NCBI GenBank assembly: GCA_014218235.1
Contig: CM024753.1
Location: forward strand, 184,116,348-184,180,347
From: Colocasia esculenta
Lineage: Eukaryota; Streptophyta; Magnoliopsida; Alismatales; Araceae
Direction: 5' to 3'
Length of the DNA: 64,000 bases
Shown: positions 25,621 to 36,470 of the stretch, piece after piece
How the letters are laid out: every line of letters begins with the position of its first letter
Position numbering within the stretch: the stretch's first letter is position 1
Made by a program: the position numbers and the translations under genes
Notes under the pieces: generated by a model
Seen by the model: the letters and a program-made list of their open reading frames with translations, nothing else
Database searches by the model: none
What the model was told of the DNA's origin: nothing

Positions 25621-26166
25621 TCACCTGAAGACGCCAACTTGGCAAGTGTATCGGCTCGCGCGTTCTGCTCCCGTGGGACGTGTATTACTTTGAAATAGAA
25701 GAGACCCTCTACTCGGGCTTTTGACCTGCTTGAGGTATTGTGCCATGCGAGACTCCCTTGCCTCGAAGTGTTCGTTCACCTGGTTGGCGACCAATTGCGA
25801 GTCACTAAAGACCCGTAGTCTAAGTGCTCCGAGGTGCCTAGCCATTCGGATGTTGGACAGGAGTGCTTCATATTCAGCAACGTTGTTGGAGACCGGAAAG
25901 TGGAACCTGAGGGCATATTGGAACTCTAAACCCTCCGGAGAGGTGAGGACCAAGCCTGCTTTGCTCCCTGTAATGCAAGAGGACCCGTCCACGTAGAGCT
26001 CCCATGGGGGCTCGTCGGCCAATGGAGGGTCCTGCTCGGTAGGGAGAGTACATTCTGCTATAAAGTCGGCCAACACTTGTGCCTTGATGGCCGTCCTTGG
26101 ACGGTAGCTGATGTCGAACTCGCCTAGCTCGATAGCCCATTTGATGAGTCTGTCGGAAGCCTTCGG
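25621..26166 (-). pseudogene. Second, archaeal-type RNase H of the Tat element
   Basis: Contains WELYVDGSSCITGSKAGLVL, NNVAEYEALL and VFSDSQLVANQVN, that is the D, E and D positions of a plant-type/archaeal RNase H. A second RNase H after the normal one is a mark of the Tat clade. It is in the same frame as the preceding domain, separated from it by a TGA at 26167-26169. The frame is lost at its 3' end near 25700, before the integrase. Confidence 0.8.
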
Positions 26167-27278
26167 TCACTGAAGGATAAGCTTCAACGGTTGGTCAGTA
26201 AGGACCGTGATGGAGTGGGCCTGAAAGTAAGGCCTGAGCTTCCAGGTGGCTGTGACCAGAGCCAAGGCAAGTTTCTTTGCCCGGGGGTACCTTCTTTCAG
26301 CCTCCTGAAGGACCCTACTGATGTAGTAGACTGGACGCTGGGCCGCCGCCTTCTCTCTGACCAGCACTGCACTAATGGAGTGTTCGGTAACTAAAAGGTA
26401 CACAAACAAAGGTTCTCCGAGCACAGGCTTTGAGAGAACAGGTGGGGCCGCTAAGTATGCCTTCAGCTCAGTGAAGGCAGCTTCGCAGTCTTCTGTCCAC
26501 CATACATGCCCCCCTTGCTATAAGGATCCTTTGAGGCCTCGTAGCAATTTGAAGAAACTGAAGCTTCTTTCCGCTGCTTGGGACATGAATCGATTGAGTG
26601 CGGCGAGGCGTCCAGTGAGGTGCTAGACGTCGCGCACTGTCTTGGGACTGGCCATCTCAAGTATGGCTTGGATCTTTTCGGGGGTTGGCCTCTATTCCCC
26701 TATTTGAGACGAGGAAGTCGAGGAACTTACCCGAGCGTACTCCAAACACACACTTGGCTGGGTTAAGCTTCATGTTATACTTTCCGCAGAGTTGCGAAAG
26801 TCTCCACAAGGTCGGAGATGTGGTCAGTGTTCGGAAGCGTTTTGACCAGCATATCGTCGACGTAGACCTCCATGTTGCGCCCGATCTGCTGTTCAAACAT
26901 CTTGTTGACCAACCGTTGGTACGTCGCGCCTGCATTCTTCAGACCAAAGGGCATCCTAGTGAAGCAGTATAAGCCCAGGTCGGTGACGAACGTAGTGGCG
27001 TCTTGGTCCGGGGGATGCATGTTGATCTGGTGGTACCCAGAATACGCATCCAGGAAGCTGAGGAGCTCGTGTCCGGACGTGGCATCTACCAACTAGTCGA
27101 TGCGCGGCAGAGGGAAGTTGTCCTTGGGCGTAGCCTTGTTAAGATCTTTGTAGTCCACACATACGTGCCATTTGCCATTGGCCTTGCGTACGAGGACCAC
27201 ATTGGAGATCCACCTTGGGTAGTGGGCTTCCCAGAGGAGCCCAATTGTTCGGATTTTGACGACGTGATCATGGATCAC
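26167..27278 (-). pseudogene. Tat element reverse transcriptase and first RNase H
   Basis: RT motifs in order: VVLVRKANGKWHVCVDYKDL, FPLPRID, LSFLDAYSGYHQI, FGLKNAGATYQRLVN, then MEVYVDDMLVKT with the catalytic YVDD, and KCVFGV. A TAG sits at 27093-27095 between RID and LVDA where relatives have a coding residue. Frames shift near 26780 and again between 26660 and 26430. The RNase H-like part resumes as GEPLFVYLLVTEHSISAVLV to LRPYFQAHSI and ends at a TGA. It would copy the element RNA in virus-like particles, but it is clearly dead. Confidence 0.85.
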
Positions 27279-28348
27279 GATCTGCCGTTCTCAGTTGACA
27301 GGTCGTCGCCGCTGTTGGACTGGTGGAATCTTTGGGTCCAGATGAAGGCGATGCACCATCACGTCCAGAGGGATGCCTGGTAGCTCGGCATCCGACCACG
27401 CAAACACATCTAAATTGGCTGAGGAAAGCCTTGTAACGTTGCTGTTCAGCTCTCGAAAGCAGTGAGCCAATATAGAGGACATGCTCGGGGTCGCCATCTA
27501 TGTGGACTGGAAGCAGATCTTTAGCTGGAGTTCCTCGGTTGGTAGAAGGCTGATCGGCTTGCGGAGGCACGGGTGTCGGGGCTTCGAGAGGCTGCTTGTC
27601 CCTTAGAGAGAGGACATAGCACCGTCGAGACTCGCGCTGGGCGCCGAGCACCTCACCGATCCCACACGGAGTGGGAAACTTCATCTTCTGATGGAGAGAC
27701 GAAGGTACCGCCTTGAGTCTGCCGATCAGGCCCCTGCCGAGGATAGCATTGTAACCAGGCATATTCTGGATGACCAAGAAGTCCACCATCTTGGTCACGC
27801 TTCTTGGGGTCGTCCCAAGAGTTATTGGGAGGCGAGCTCGTCCCATGGGTTGAATCGAGACCCCTGAGAAGCCGAACAGAGGTGACTCAACAGGGTGTGA
27901 GCTGGTCGGTTTTCAGACCCATAAACAAAAAGCAATCGTAGGCCAACACATCTGGTGCACTTCCATTATCCACCAAGATCCGGCGCACATTACAATGGTT
28001 GATGGTGGCTGAGATCACCAACGCATCAGTGTGCAGAGTAGTAACTCCTACAAGATCTTCGTCCGAGAAGGTTATAGCCTCCTCGGACTGTGCGCGTGCG
28101 GGATTAGGGGGATAAGGGGCTGGTTGGGGTGCTGAGGGCCTGTCCACGATATGTACCCGTCGAGCGTAGTCGCGTCGGCTTTGGGTGCTTTCTCCTCCTG
28201 CGCCAAAGCCTCCCGCAATCACATTGATTTGCTGCCCCGTTAGGCTCATTGTTGATCGACTGCTCAGGAGTCCGCTCTCGACGTCGGGGGCGGTCCTCAT
28301 TACGGCGCACGAACCATCTAAGGTAGCCGCGCTTGATGAAGGAATCAA
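27268..28348 (-). pseudogene. Tat element protease region
   Basis: Begins in the INVIAGGFGAGG segment that typically follows gag in Tat elements. The active-site word ILVDNGSAPDVL has DNG, common in plant Tat proteases, in place of DTG. GRARLPITLG and MPGYNAILGR follow, separated from the first part by a frame change near 27860-27890. It would cleave the polyprotein. Confidence 0.75.
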
Positions 28349-29740
28349 TCTCGTCCTTGAGCTGGCGGCATCGCGGTGGAAGCGACACTACTTGTCTTGG
28401 TTGCGCCTTCGGGGGTCGGAGCGCATCCTCAGCGGCCACTGAACATATGGCTCATCTCGAATTTCTGCCAGGATCTGTTCAGGCGCCACTGTGAGTGGGG
28501 TGTAGTCGGTGAAGGGGCGTGGTCGGCACGGTGAATCCCCATTGCATCGACCTTTCTTCCGATCTCAGTCGGAACCATTGTCAGATGGCCTCTTCTTGTC
28601 CGACTGTTCGCCCTGCTCTGCTCGGCCCGCTGCTAGACTCTCCTCGCAAGCTGCATGGCATTGGGCAATGGAGAGTAGCTCGGCCAGAGTAGAGGGCTGC
28701 TGCATGCCAAGCCTCCTCTGAAGGAAGCCATCACGAGTGCCTTGGATAAGGGCACTGGTGGCTAGAGGGACGTCGAGGCGAGGGATGCAGAGCACTTCAG
28801 TCTGGAACCTCTTAACGAAGTCCCATAGCGCCTCGCCTTTCTTCTGGTGAACAACCAAAAGAGAGGCCCCGGTGCGAGGCTGACCTTCCACCAAGGAAGT
28901 TGTCCCGAAAGGACTTCTTCAATTGGTGGAAGGAGGAGATGGAATCGGCAGGGAGGGCCTCGAACCATGCCCTAGTGGTTTCCTTAAGGGTGGCCGGAAA
29001 GGCCCGGCACTTGGCCGCATCGGATGCTCCGTGGAACACCATACGTGATTCGAACCCATGCCATCGTATGGCGTGATGGTAGGCAGAGGGAGCTTGGGAG
29101 AGATCCGAGCCTCCAAGATCTCCACAGTAAATGGGGAGCGGAAGTCCAGGTCTTCCTCCACCGTAGCCTTACCCTCTGCTCGCTGGACCATCGCGTTCAC
29201 ATGACGCTCCAGGTCGACGACGCGGCGCAGGCGTCGGGCCAACTCCTAGTCGGAGGGTGGAGAACCCTCTCGTCTAGACTTGTGGGAGTTGGCTCCCACG
29301 ACAGAACGCGCAGGATGAGGAGCCACTGTGGAGCGACGTGGCGATCGGTCGCGGCGTTATGGTGTCTGCCTCTCAGATGGGGTGCGACGCGATCATTGGG
29401 GAGAGTCTACCTATTGCTCCAGCGGCGGCGGAGGGGCGTGAGATCGTCAGTGGGACGACTCCGCCCGATGTTCCAGTGGTGGGGAAACTGTCGGGGTCGA
29501 CTGTCTCACCAATTGGGCCTGGAGGCCCAGACAGATTCCCGTCAGATGCTGCATCTGACCCTGCAGTTCTGCTACCTCCAGGGCAGTTGCAGGCGCGGCG
29601 ACAGGCACGCCGCCGGTTGCACCGACAGGAGTGAGGATGACGTCAACAGGGGGGACCTGTTGGCGGGAGGCCGCGCGCAACTGTCGAGACCTCGTTGCAT
29701 GACTGCCAACGTTCTGGTACGAGGATCGTTCGCGAGCCAT
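28240..29740 (-). pseudogene. Tat element gag
   Basis: Starts with the ATG at 29738-29740 (MARERSSYQNVG), about 35 bases after the 5' LTR, and is broken into at least four frames. Recognisable pieces: ELQGQMQHLTGICLGLQAQL; LPTITPYDGMG; WFEALPADSISSF with FRDNFLG, the retrotransposon gag core; EALWDFVKRFQTEV; and a C-terminal LKDEIDSFIKRGYLRWFVR. No CCHC knuckle was seen. Gag would form the particle. Confidence 0.75.
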
Positions 29741-29754
29741 GGCGGTTGTCGTTT

Positions 29755-29774
29755 CCCACAGATGTCGCCAAAAG
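29755..29774 (-). other. Candidate primer-binding site of the Tat element
   Basis: On the - strand the bases after the 5' LTR read CTTTTGGCGACATCTGTGGG. The TTGGCGAC start is usual for this clade. The matching tRNA was not determined. Confidence 0.5.
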
Positions 29775-30459
29775 TGTGAGGGCATTTTCCTGCTTGAGCT
29801 AAAGACTAAATGGGCCTCCACTTGGAAGAGGGAAGACGATCGCCGGTGCGGACAGACTCCTGCAAAACCAAAACCAGATCAGGGGGGCCCGGTTGAAGAA
29901 CCAGGGAGAACCCTCCGATGCTTAAGTCAGTACGGGACTGGAGAAGCTTGAAGGAACGGGGGTTCTCATGTGTGTTGCGCAAGGGCAGTGTGAGTATCAT
30001 CACCTACCTCTGCATGGAGGCTTACCTGAGCCTTTTATAGGCGAGAGCACTGAGGAGGAGGGACGGAGCGTCCCTAGACAACACCAGAAAGGGCGTGCCA
30101 GTGAGCGCCCTTGACAGGGAGTTACCTGCTGAGGCGCCTGTTGAGGGGTCCTGCGGTTAATGCCCCCTGGAACATGGGACGCATAGTGCGCAGCCATTAG
30201 AATTGCTACTAGGAGGCGAAGAACTGCTTGGAGACTCCCGAGCAGACGGTGCCGAGTAGGGTACTTGTTCGATAGACCAGTCTTGAGACCCTGGATGTGC
30301 TCGGATACGATTGTCCTCGGGGTCGCGGAGTTGCTCTCGAGGACACGTGGCGTCCTGCGGGAAGGGCGCGCTCGCCTGTGGGTTCACGATGGGCCATGAT
30401 GGGCTTCGCTGGGTCATGATGGGCCCTGCGGGCCTAGGTGGCTAGAAATAGCCGCCACA
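29775..30459 (-). repeat. 5' LTR of the Tat element
   Basis: 685 bp, TGTGAGGGCA to GCCGCCACA on the + strand, homologous to 8882-9564 with many transitions. It ends at the TSD GTACC. Confidence 0.92.
30031..30041 (-). promoter_or_regulatory. TATA box of the Tat 5' LTR
   Basis: CCTATAAAAGG on the - strand, conserved at the same place in the other LTR. Transcription would start about 30 bases to the left. Confidence 0.6.
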
Positions 30460-30975
30460 GTACCGTACCGCTAAGGTACGGTGGAAAAATGGCTTGTTTG
30501 ATTTATTTTTTTAGTTTTGTGACTTGGTTAATATTTAAAATGAGCAAAGTTCAAAAGAAAATGAGTAAAACATAAGAACATCACATAAAGAGGTTGAAAA
30601 ATATAAATAACTTTATTTAGTCATTTAAGTCAACCCACCACAACCATTTAATATTCATCTAACATACATACAATCATACCAAAATCATGACACAATCATT
30701 TAATATTCATCTAATATTAAGGATATAATCATTAACTCTTACAAGCCAAATACAATACTCATATCGTCGTCCTCACATTCATCATTTTTCTTTGAAAGGT
30801 TCAGTCTTCTTTTCTAACTATTCCCTTGGCCATATACATGAAAAATTACAAATTAATATCATCTTCCTTAACATGTAACTAAGAACATTTAACAAGTTCT
30901 TACCTAATCTTTCTCATTATGTTGAGCATATATATCCACAAAACCCTCATAGTAGGGAATATAACTTCCATAAAA
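30460..30975. other. AT-rich spacer with a short palindrome
   Basis: Apart from the TSD, the only structure is the hairpin ACCGTACC (30462-30469) and GGTACGGT (30475-30482), which overlaps the Tat insertion point. The rest is AT-rich and non-coding. Confidence 0.6.
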
Positions 30976-32430
30976 AATATACTGATTTTAAAATATAAAA
31001 TATCAAGAATTATTGATGCATAGATGTTGAGATTAAGTCGACCTACTAATTTTTGGGACAATTTTTACTTAATAAAAATTAATTTAAAAATTAAACTATA
31101 ATTATTATAATTTGTATCATCTCTTAATTAGTTTATGTTTAAAATTTCATCTCAATTAGACACCATTTAGACCCCTTAAGTGCACATAGGGTTTGCCGCA
31201 GTACGGCGAACCATCTGTGCACTTCAACGGGACGACATTTGGTTCTAAAAATAAAGTCAAATCCGAAGTCATCATAATTACTAGACAAATATACTGATTC
31301 TAAAAATATAAATATTATGAGTTATTGATGCATAGATGTTGAGATTAAGTGGACCTAATAATTTTTGGGACAATTTTTACTTGACAAAAAAATAATTTAA
31401 AAAATTAAACTAAAATTACTGTAATTTGTATCATCTTTTAATTAGCTTATGTTTGAAATTTTATGTCAATTAGACACTATTTAGATCCTTAAATGTAGAT
31501 ATTGAGTCGATCTAATAATTTTTGGGACAATATTTACTTGACAAAAAATTAATTTAAAAAATTAAATTACAATTACTATAATTTGTATCATCTCTTAATT
31601 AGTTTATGTTTAAAATTTCATCTCAATTAGACATCATTTAGACCCCTTAAGTGTACCCAAGGTTTGCCATAGTATGGCGAACCCTCTGTGCACTTCAACA
31701 GGACGACATTTGGTTCTAAAAATAAAGTCAAATCTGAAGTCATCATAATTACTAGAAAAATATATTGATTCTAAAAATATAAAATATCATGAATTATTGA
31801 TGCATAGATGTTGAGATTAAGTCGACCTAATGATTTTTGAGATAATTTTTACTTGACGAAAAATTAATTTAAAAAATTAAACTAAAATTACTATAATTTG
31901 TATCATCTCTTAATTAGCTTGTGTGTAAAGTTTCATCTCAATTAGACACTATTTAGACCCCTTAAGTGCACACAGAGTTTGTCGCGATACGGCGAACCCT
32001 CTGTGCACTTTAACGGGACGACATTTAGTTCCGAAAATGAAGTCAAATATGAAGTCATCATAATTACTAGAAAAATATACTGATTCTAAAAATATAAATA
32101 TCATGAGTTATTGATGCATAGATGTTGAGATTAAATCGACTTAATAATTTTTGGAACAATTTTTACTTGACAAAAAATTAATTTAAAAATTAAACTAAAA
32201 TTATTATAATTTGTATCATCTATTAATTAGCTTATGTTTTAAATTTCATCTCAATTAGACACCATTTAGATCCCTTAGATGTTGAGATTAAGTTGATCTA
32301 ATGATTTTTTGGACAATTTTTACTTGACGAAAATTTGATTTAAAAAATTAAACTAAAATTACTATAATTTTATCATCTCTTAATTAACTTATGTTTAAAA
32401 TTTTATCTCAATTAGACACCATTTAGACCC
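30976..32430. repeat. Tandem array of ~311-bp units with shorter ~165-bp units, LTR-derived
   Basis: The phrase TTGATGCATAGATGTTGAGA recurs at 31013, 31324, 31797 and 32111, giving spacings of about 311, 473 (311 plus a partial unit) and 314. Partial units begin near 31495 and 32277. Each full unit also holds a hairpin with GTGCAC ends (for example 31185-31222). The motif order GTCGAC, ATTTTTGGGACAATTTTTAC, AAATTAAACTA resembles 58780-58850 of the solo gypsy LTR, so the array is probably an amplified LTR piece. Confidence 0.7.
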
Positions 32431-32469
32431 CTTAAATACACCGGGTGTGAGAGAGAAAGTAAAAAAAAA

Positions 32470-32645
32470 AATAGGCGCAGTCCGGTGGACCGCACAGTAC
32501 CTCCTCGGACCGGTCCGAACCGAACCGGACCGAGCCGCGTGCTGCGGCGGCACACGCCGAGTCGCCCGGTTGGGCGACTCGACCGTGCCTGGGCGCCGCC
32601 TGCGCCCAGGCACAGTGCGGTTCGATCGTACCGCAGCGGGTACGA
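32470..32645. repeat. GC-rich block with two perfect hairpins
   Basis: In an otherwise AT-rich area this block has GAGTCGCCC (32559-32567) paired with GGGCGACTC (32572-32580), and GTGCCTGGGCGC (32585-32596) paired with GCGCCCAGGCAC (32602-32613). Further palindromic words (GGACCGGTCC) lie near 32507. No gene is recognisable, although frames are open on several strands because of the base composition. Confidence 0.65.
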
Positions 32646-32739
32646 CAAACCATGCTAACCTGAGGGCTACATATTTTTAGTTTCATCCTTTTCATTTGAA
32701 AATGCATGTTATTAGCTTAGAAGTCAAAAATTAATAATG

Positions 32740-32820
32740 AAAACTTGTGTGACTGGGGAGACGGCGGGCGAGTGCGCCTGGGGACTATGGGGCGACTGAG
32801 ACTACGGATTGAGAGGGGCC

Positions 32821-32914
<94 letters not shown>

Positions 32915-33215
32915 TGGGCACAGACAGAAAGAAAGAGAGTGTAGGGAGACTGGGCGAGTGGGACTGGGGACTATGGGGAGACAGGGGACTGTGGACTCGG
33001 ACAGAGAGAAAGAGAAAGTAAGGAGATTGGGCGAGTGGGACTGGGGATTGTGGGGAGACAAAGAGATAGGGGAACCTCGCAGAGGTGAGAGCAGTGGGGA
33101 GAGTCAGGAAACAGAGAAAAAGAGATGGACAGAGGATAGAGAGGAGCCGTAGGACAGAGAGAGAACGAGGAGGGACTGTGGGGGAGATAGAGAGAGGGGA
33201 CTTACCAGAGATGAT
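32740..33215. repeat. (GA)n microsatellite and GA-rich minisatellite
   Basis: An almost pure GA repeat spans about 32823-32909 (over 40 units). On both sides and up to 33215 are degenerate GA/GGGACT repeats with the phrase GGGCGAGTGGGACTGGGGA at about 32953 and 33029. Open frames here encode only Arg-Glu or Ser-Leu repeats and are artefacts. Confidence 0.85.
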
Positions 33216-33382
33216 AAACGCTCCGGTGCCGGCGGTGGATGTCGCAGTCGCGGAAGATGAGGCTCCCACGGTGGAACTTGTTGCCCAGCTAGCTAGCCCA
33301 GAGGCGGGGTGAATGGGATATTAAAATTAATGAGTACTTAAAACCTGTTCATAGAAAAGTCACAAAAACACACTTCGCAGAT

Positions 33383-35335
33383 TGTTAGTGTTAGTGACGG
33401 AAAAATCAAACACACAAAAGCAATCACACGACACAGAGAATTATCCTAGTTCGGATCTCCTCTCCTTAGGAGTCCTACGTCCAGTCCCTGAGCAATATCT
33501 CAGGATTTCACTAACAAGGGTACAGTCCCCCTTAAGGACACTACAGCACCCAGCACCCCAACTGGTCTTCCTTCACCCGAAGGGAACAACACATTGGATA
33601 CCACACCAGGTCTTTCTTCACAACCGAAGGGAACAACACAGGAAAAATAAAATTAGATCAAGCCCTTAGATCAAGCTTATACAATGCTAGATCTGAAGCT
33701 AACTGAGAGGAAGATCTACAGTGAGAGACACTCTCACTTTACAGAAGCTCTCAAGACTAACACACTGAATGCAGAGAGCTAAGAGCTTGAACAGAAGGGA
33801 GTGAGGCTTTGCTCTTCAGAATGCTCGCAGAAAGCTTGTCAAGGATTTTCGTTTTGAAAATCTGGATGATTGCTTCTGGAGCTTCAGTCTTCTATATATA
33901 TCTTCTATTTGAAAATTTGAACGTTGAAGTGCCCATTGTCTCTATGCATAAGTGTACATTAGACTGCTTGACCCTTGGAAGCTTCCAGTCAACCAGTCCT
34001 TTATCCTTTCATGCACGCAAAGAGAGAGAGGATCTTCTATAATCTTCTTTGGCTTCCATTTTGTCCAACGTTGTATGACGGTTGCTGTCAGAGACCTGCA
34101 CATACTTAAAGCTTGAACAATGGACAGCTAAGCTATCTCTTGTTGTCAGTCAATGTTAGATTGATTTTATACAGAAGTAGAAGTTCCATTCTGTTCTTCT
34201 AAAAAGATGTTTACAAAATAAGCATGAGAATGGAAGATATTGTCTGCATGCATGCAATGATACGTACTATCCTAATAAATGCACAGCTGTCACAAAGATA
34301 TGCGTGAAGACTTTGACTTTTCAACGTATATAAAAAAAAATAGCTCGAAAATCAAATCGTTATATTTCACGAAATCGTTATATGCATGACTTATGAAATC
34401 ATTGTGCAAATGAGTGAATCGTTATGCAATCATAAGTAAACAGATGTATACACAAATCGTTATATATATTAATAATCCAATCGTTGTAAGCGAATTGTTG
34501 TGAAATGTATCGAATCGTTACAGCGACCAAGTCGTTATGTAACTTGATGAATCGTTACAGTGACAGAGTCGTTATGTAAATTAGAGAATCGTTATGAGAG
34601 AAAATCATTGTAATCACTTAACAAATCATTATGATCACTTAAGAAATCGATATGAGACCAAATCGTTATGATCACTTAAGAAATCGATATGAGACCAAAT
34701 CGTTATGATCACTTAAGAAATCGATATGAGACCAAATCGTTATGATCACCTAACGAAATCTATGTGAGACCAAATCGTTATGATCACTTAAGAAATCGAT
34801 ATGAGACCAAATCGTTATGATCACTTAACGAAATCGATGTGAGATCAAATCGTTATGATCACTTAAGAAATCGATATGAGACCAAATCGTTATGATCACT
34901 TAAGAAATCGATATGAGACCAAATTGTTATGATCACTTAACGAAATCGATGTGAGACCAAATCGTTATGATCACTTAAAAAATCGATATGAGACCAAATC
35001 GTTATGATCCCTTAACGAAATCGATATGACAGCAAATCGTTACGATCACTAAAGAAATCGTTACGAGGGCAAATCGTTACAAATACTTATCAAATCGATG
35101 TGAGGGCAAATCGTTGTGATCACTTATCGAATCGTTGTGAGGGCAAATCGTTGTGACCACTAAAGAAATCGTTATGACTTACAGAGAATCGATGTGGACT
35201 TAGACAAATATTGATGCTTTGAACTCTCACTGTTGTAGTGTGATGAATACTTACTTGATTGGCTTGTTTTCCCTTGGTTTATTTCCTGTGTTTAGACTTC
35301 ATAGAAAGTATGTTAGTAACCTTTATCATAGTTTT
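33383..35335 (-). mobile_element. Copia-type LTR remnant (probable solo LTR)
   Basis: Starts TGTTAGTG; near 33440-33510 it has ATCCTAGTTCGGATC, AGTCCTACGTCCAGTCC and GGATTTCACTAA, matching the order of such words in the copia LTRs at 45189 and 55967. A TATA-like TATATATA lies near 33895. A minisatellite and CGATGTGGACTTAG (about 35190) also correspond. No TSD was identified, so the exact right end is a guess. Confidence 0.55.
34345..35190. repeat. 37-bp minisatellite inside the copia-type LTR
   Basis: Units of AAATCGTTATGATCACTTAA and GAAATCGATATGAGACC follow each other; AAGAAATCGATATGAGACC recurs at 34641, 34678 and 34715, exactly 37 bp apart. More than ten units follow, becoming irregular toward both ends where only the AATCGTTA core recurs. 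Confidence 0.85.
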
Positions 35336-36470
35336 GTTAATCACCAAAATAGATATGTAATTTATTTAAATTACATGGGGATAAACTGATCATCAGAACT
35401 GTGGAAGATAGGATGACACGCTCTGGCAGACTAGTAGCACAAGAGGGCGGCAATGGCGTTGGATGAGACGGTGATCCACCAATCGGGTTGTCGCGGCCGT
35501 CCTCGTGGACACATTAGTATTGTGGCAGGGTGATAGGATGCGTTAATGATGTTAACGTGTCATGTCACTCTGGCACGTTTTGGAAGCCGACGGCTATAAG
35601 GACATGGCAGGTGTCCATTTCTTCGACAGCTATAAGGACGCAACCGCAGGTGCCGTCACAATTCTACTATTTTTCCGCCCTTGGTTTTCGCATCTTTTTT
35701 GTATTCGAGGAGTGTTGCATGAACGCGTCGGCCATACTTGTCGCGTTTATGTTTGATTGTCTTGAACGCATCCAACTGTCCCGTCGTGATTTGAACGCAA
35801 CAGGTACACCTGTCGCGATTCAGACAACCGACTGTTTACCCATTTTAACTATCAACAAGCCTTGGAAATAGCGACGACTGAATCCGTCGTGATTTCTATA
35901 GCCTACCTGAGACCTATTTTACTCAGTCCAAAGTGTAAGGCTTGCATGTTATGGTTATAATAAGTGTTGTACAGTCTATCCAGTGGCTTAAAAACTGTTC
36001 ATCCATGTGAAAGTCATAACTACATGAAAGTCTATTCTAAGTGTCTTTAATTCCATGATCTTTCTAGCTTGAGATTGCCATGATCGTCTTAATGTTCTCA
36101 CTTGCTACTAAATTGAAAGTTGATCTTGTTAAACTACACAAACCATGTGATGAAATCTTGATAGTATTGCTTTGTCATATGTCGTCATGTTACTTGCTTT
36201 CTGCTTGTTTTAGACCGGTGGATTGTGATATGAGGAACGTTCTACACTACACTCTTGCACAAATAGACAGCCCCTCCTTGGGGGATTGAAAACTCTCTGC
36301 TGGTCATTCCGTATTGAGAAACTAAGGACCTTTCCTCTAAGACCTCTGTAAATCTCCGTACTTTGTGGATTCCCTCATGGAGATCGAATTGGTTGTACCA
36401 TTGAAGTTCCCTAGAGATAGAATGCACTTCCTCTCTCATCTCTTTCTCGTGAGTGTGACTTTATAATCTT
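35336..36470. other. Unassigned decayed repeat sequence
   Basis: No recognisable gene. Open frames are short and show no family motif. Its position before an LTR-like 3' part suggests it belongs to the same decayed gypsy LTR or internal region, but this was not shown. Confidence 0.35.

Larger units (their letters stand above)
8882..30459 (-). mobile_element. Ty3/gypsy retrotransposon, Tat lineage, with two nested insertions
   Basis: LTRs of 683 and 685 bp (8882-9564 and 29775-30459), TG...CA ends and the 5-bp TSD GTACC (8877-8881 and 30460-30464) define the element. Transcription is on the - strand, so the right LTR is the 5' LTR. Order on the - strand: 5' LTR, candidate PBS, gag, protease with DNG, RT, RNase H, a second archaeal-type RNase H, integrase, then an antisense ORF on the other strand, PPT and 3' LTR. 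The dual RNase H and the antisense ORF fit the Tat lineage. Without its inserts the element is about 10.1 kb. Its LTRs differ at many sites, mostly transitions, and all ORFs are broken, so it is old and inactive. Confidence 0.92.

Noticed and set aside
32809..33312. Open frames of Arg-Glu and Ser-Leu repeats
   Set aside because: They are only translations of the GA microsatellite and its flanks.
34345..35190. CRISPR-like array
   Set aside because: Units are adjacent with no unique spacers, and the genome is a plant. It is a minisatellite.
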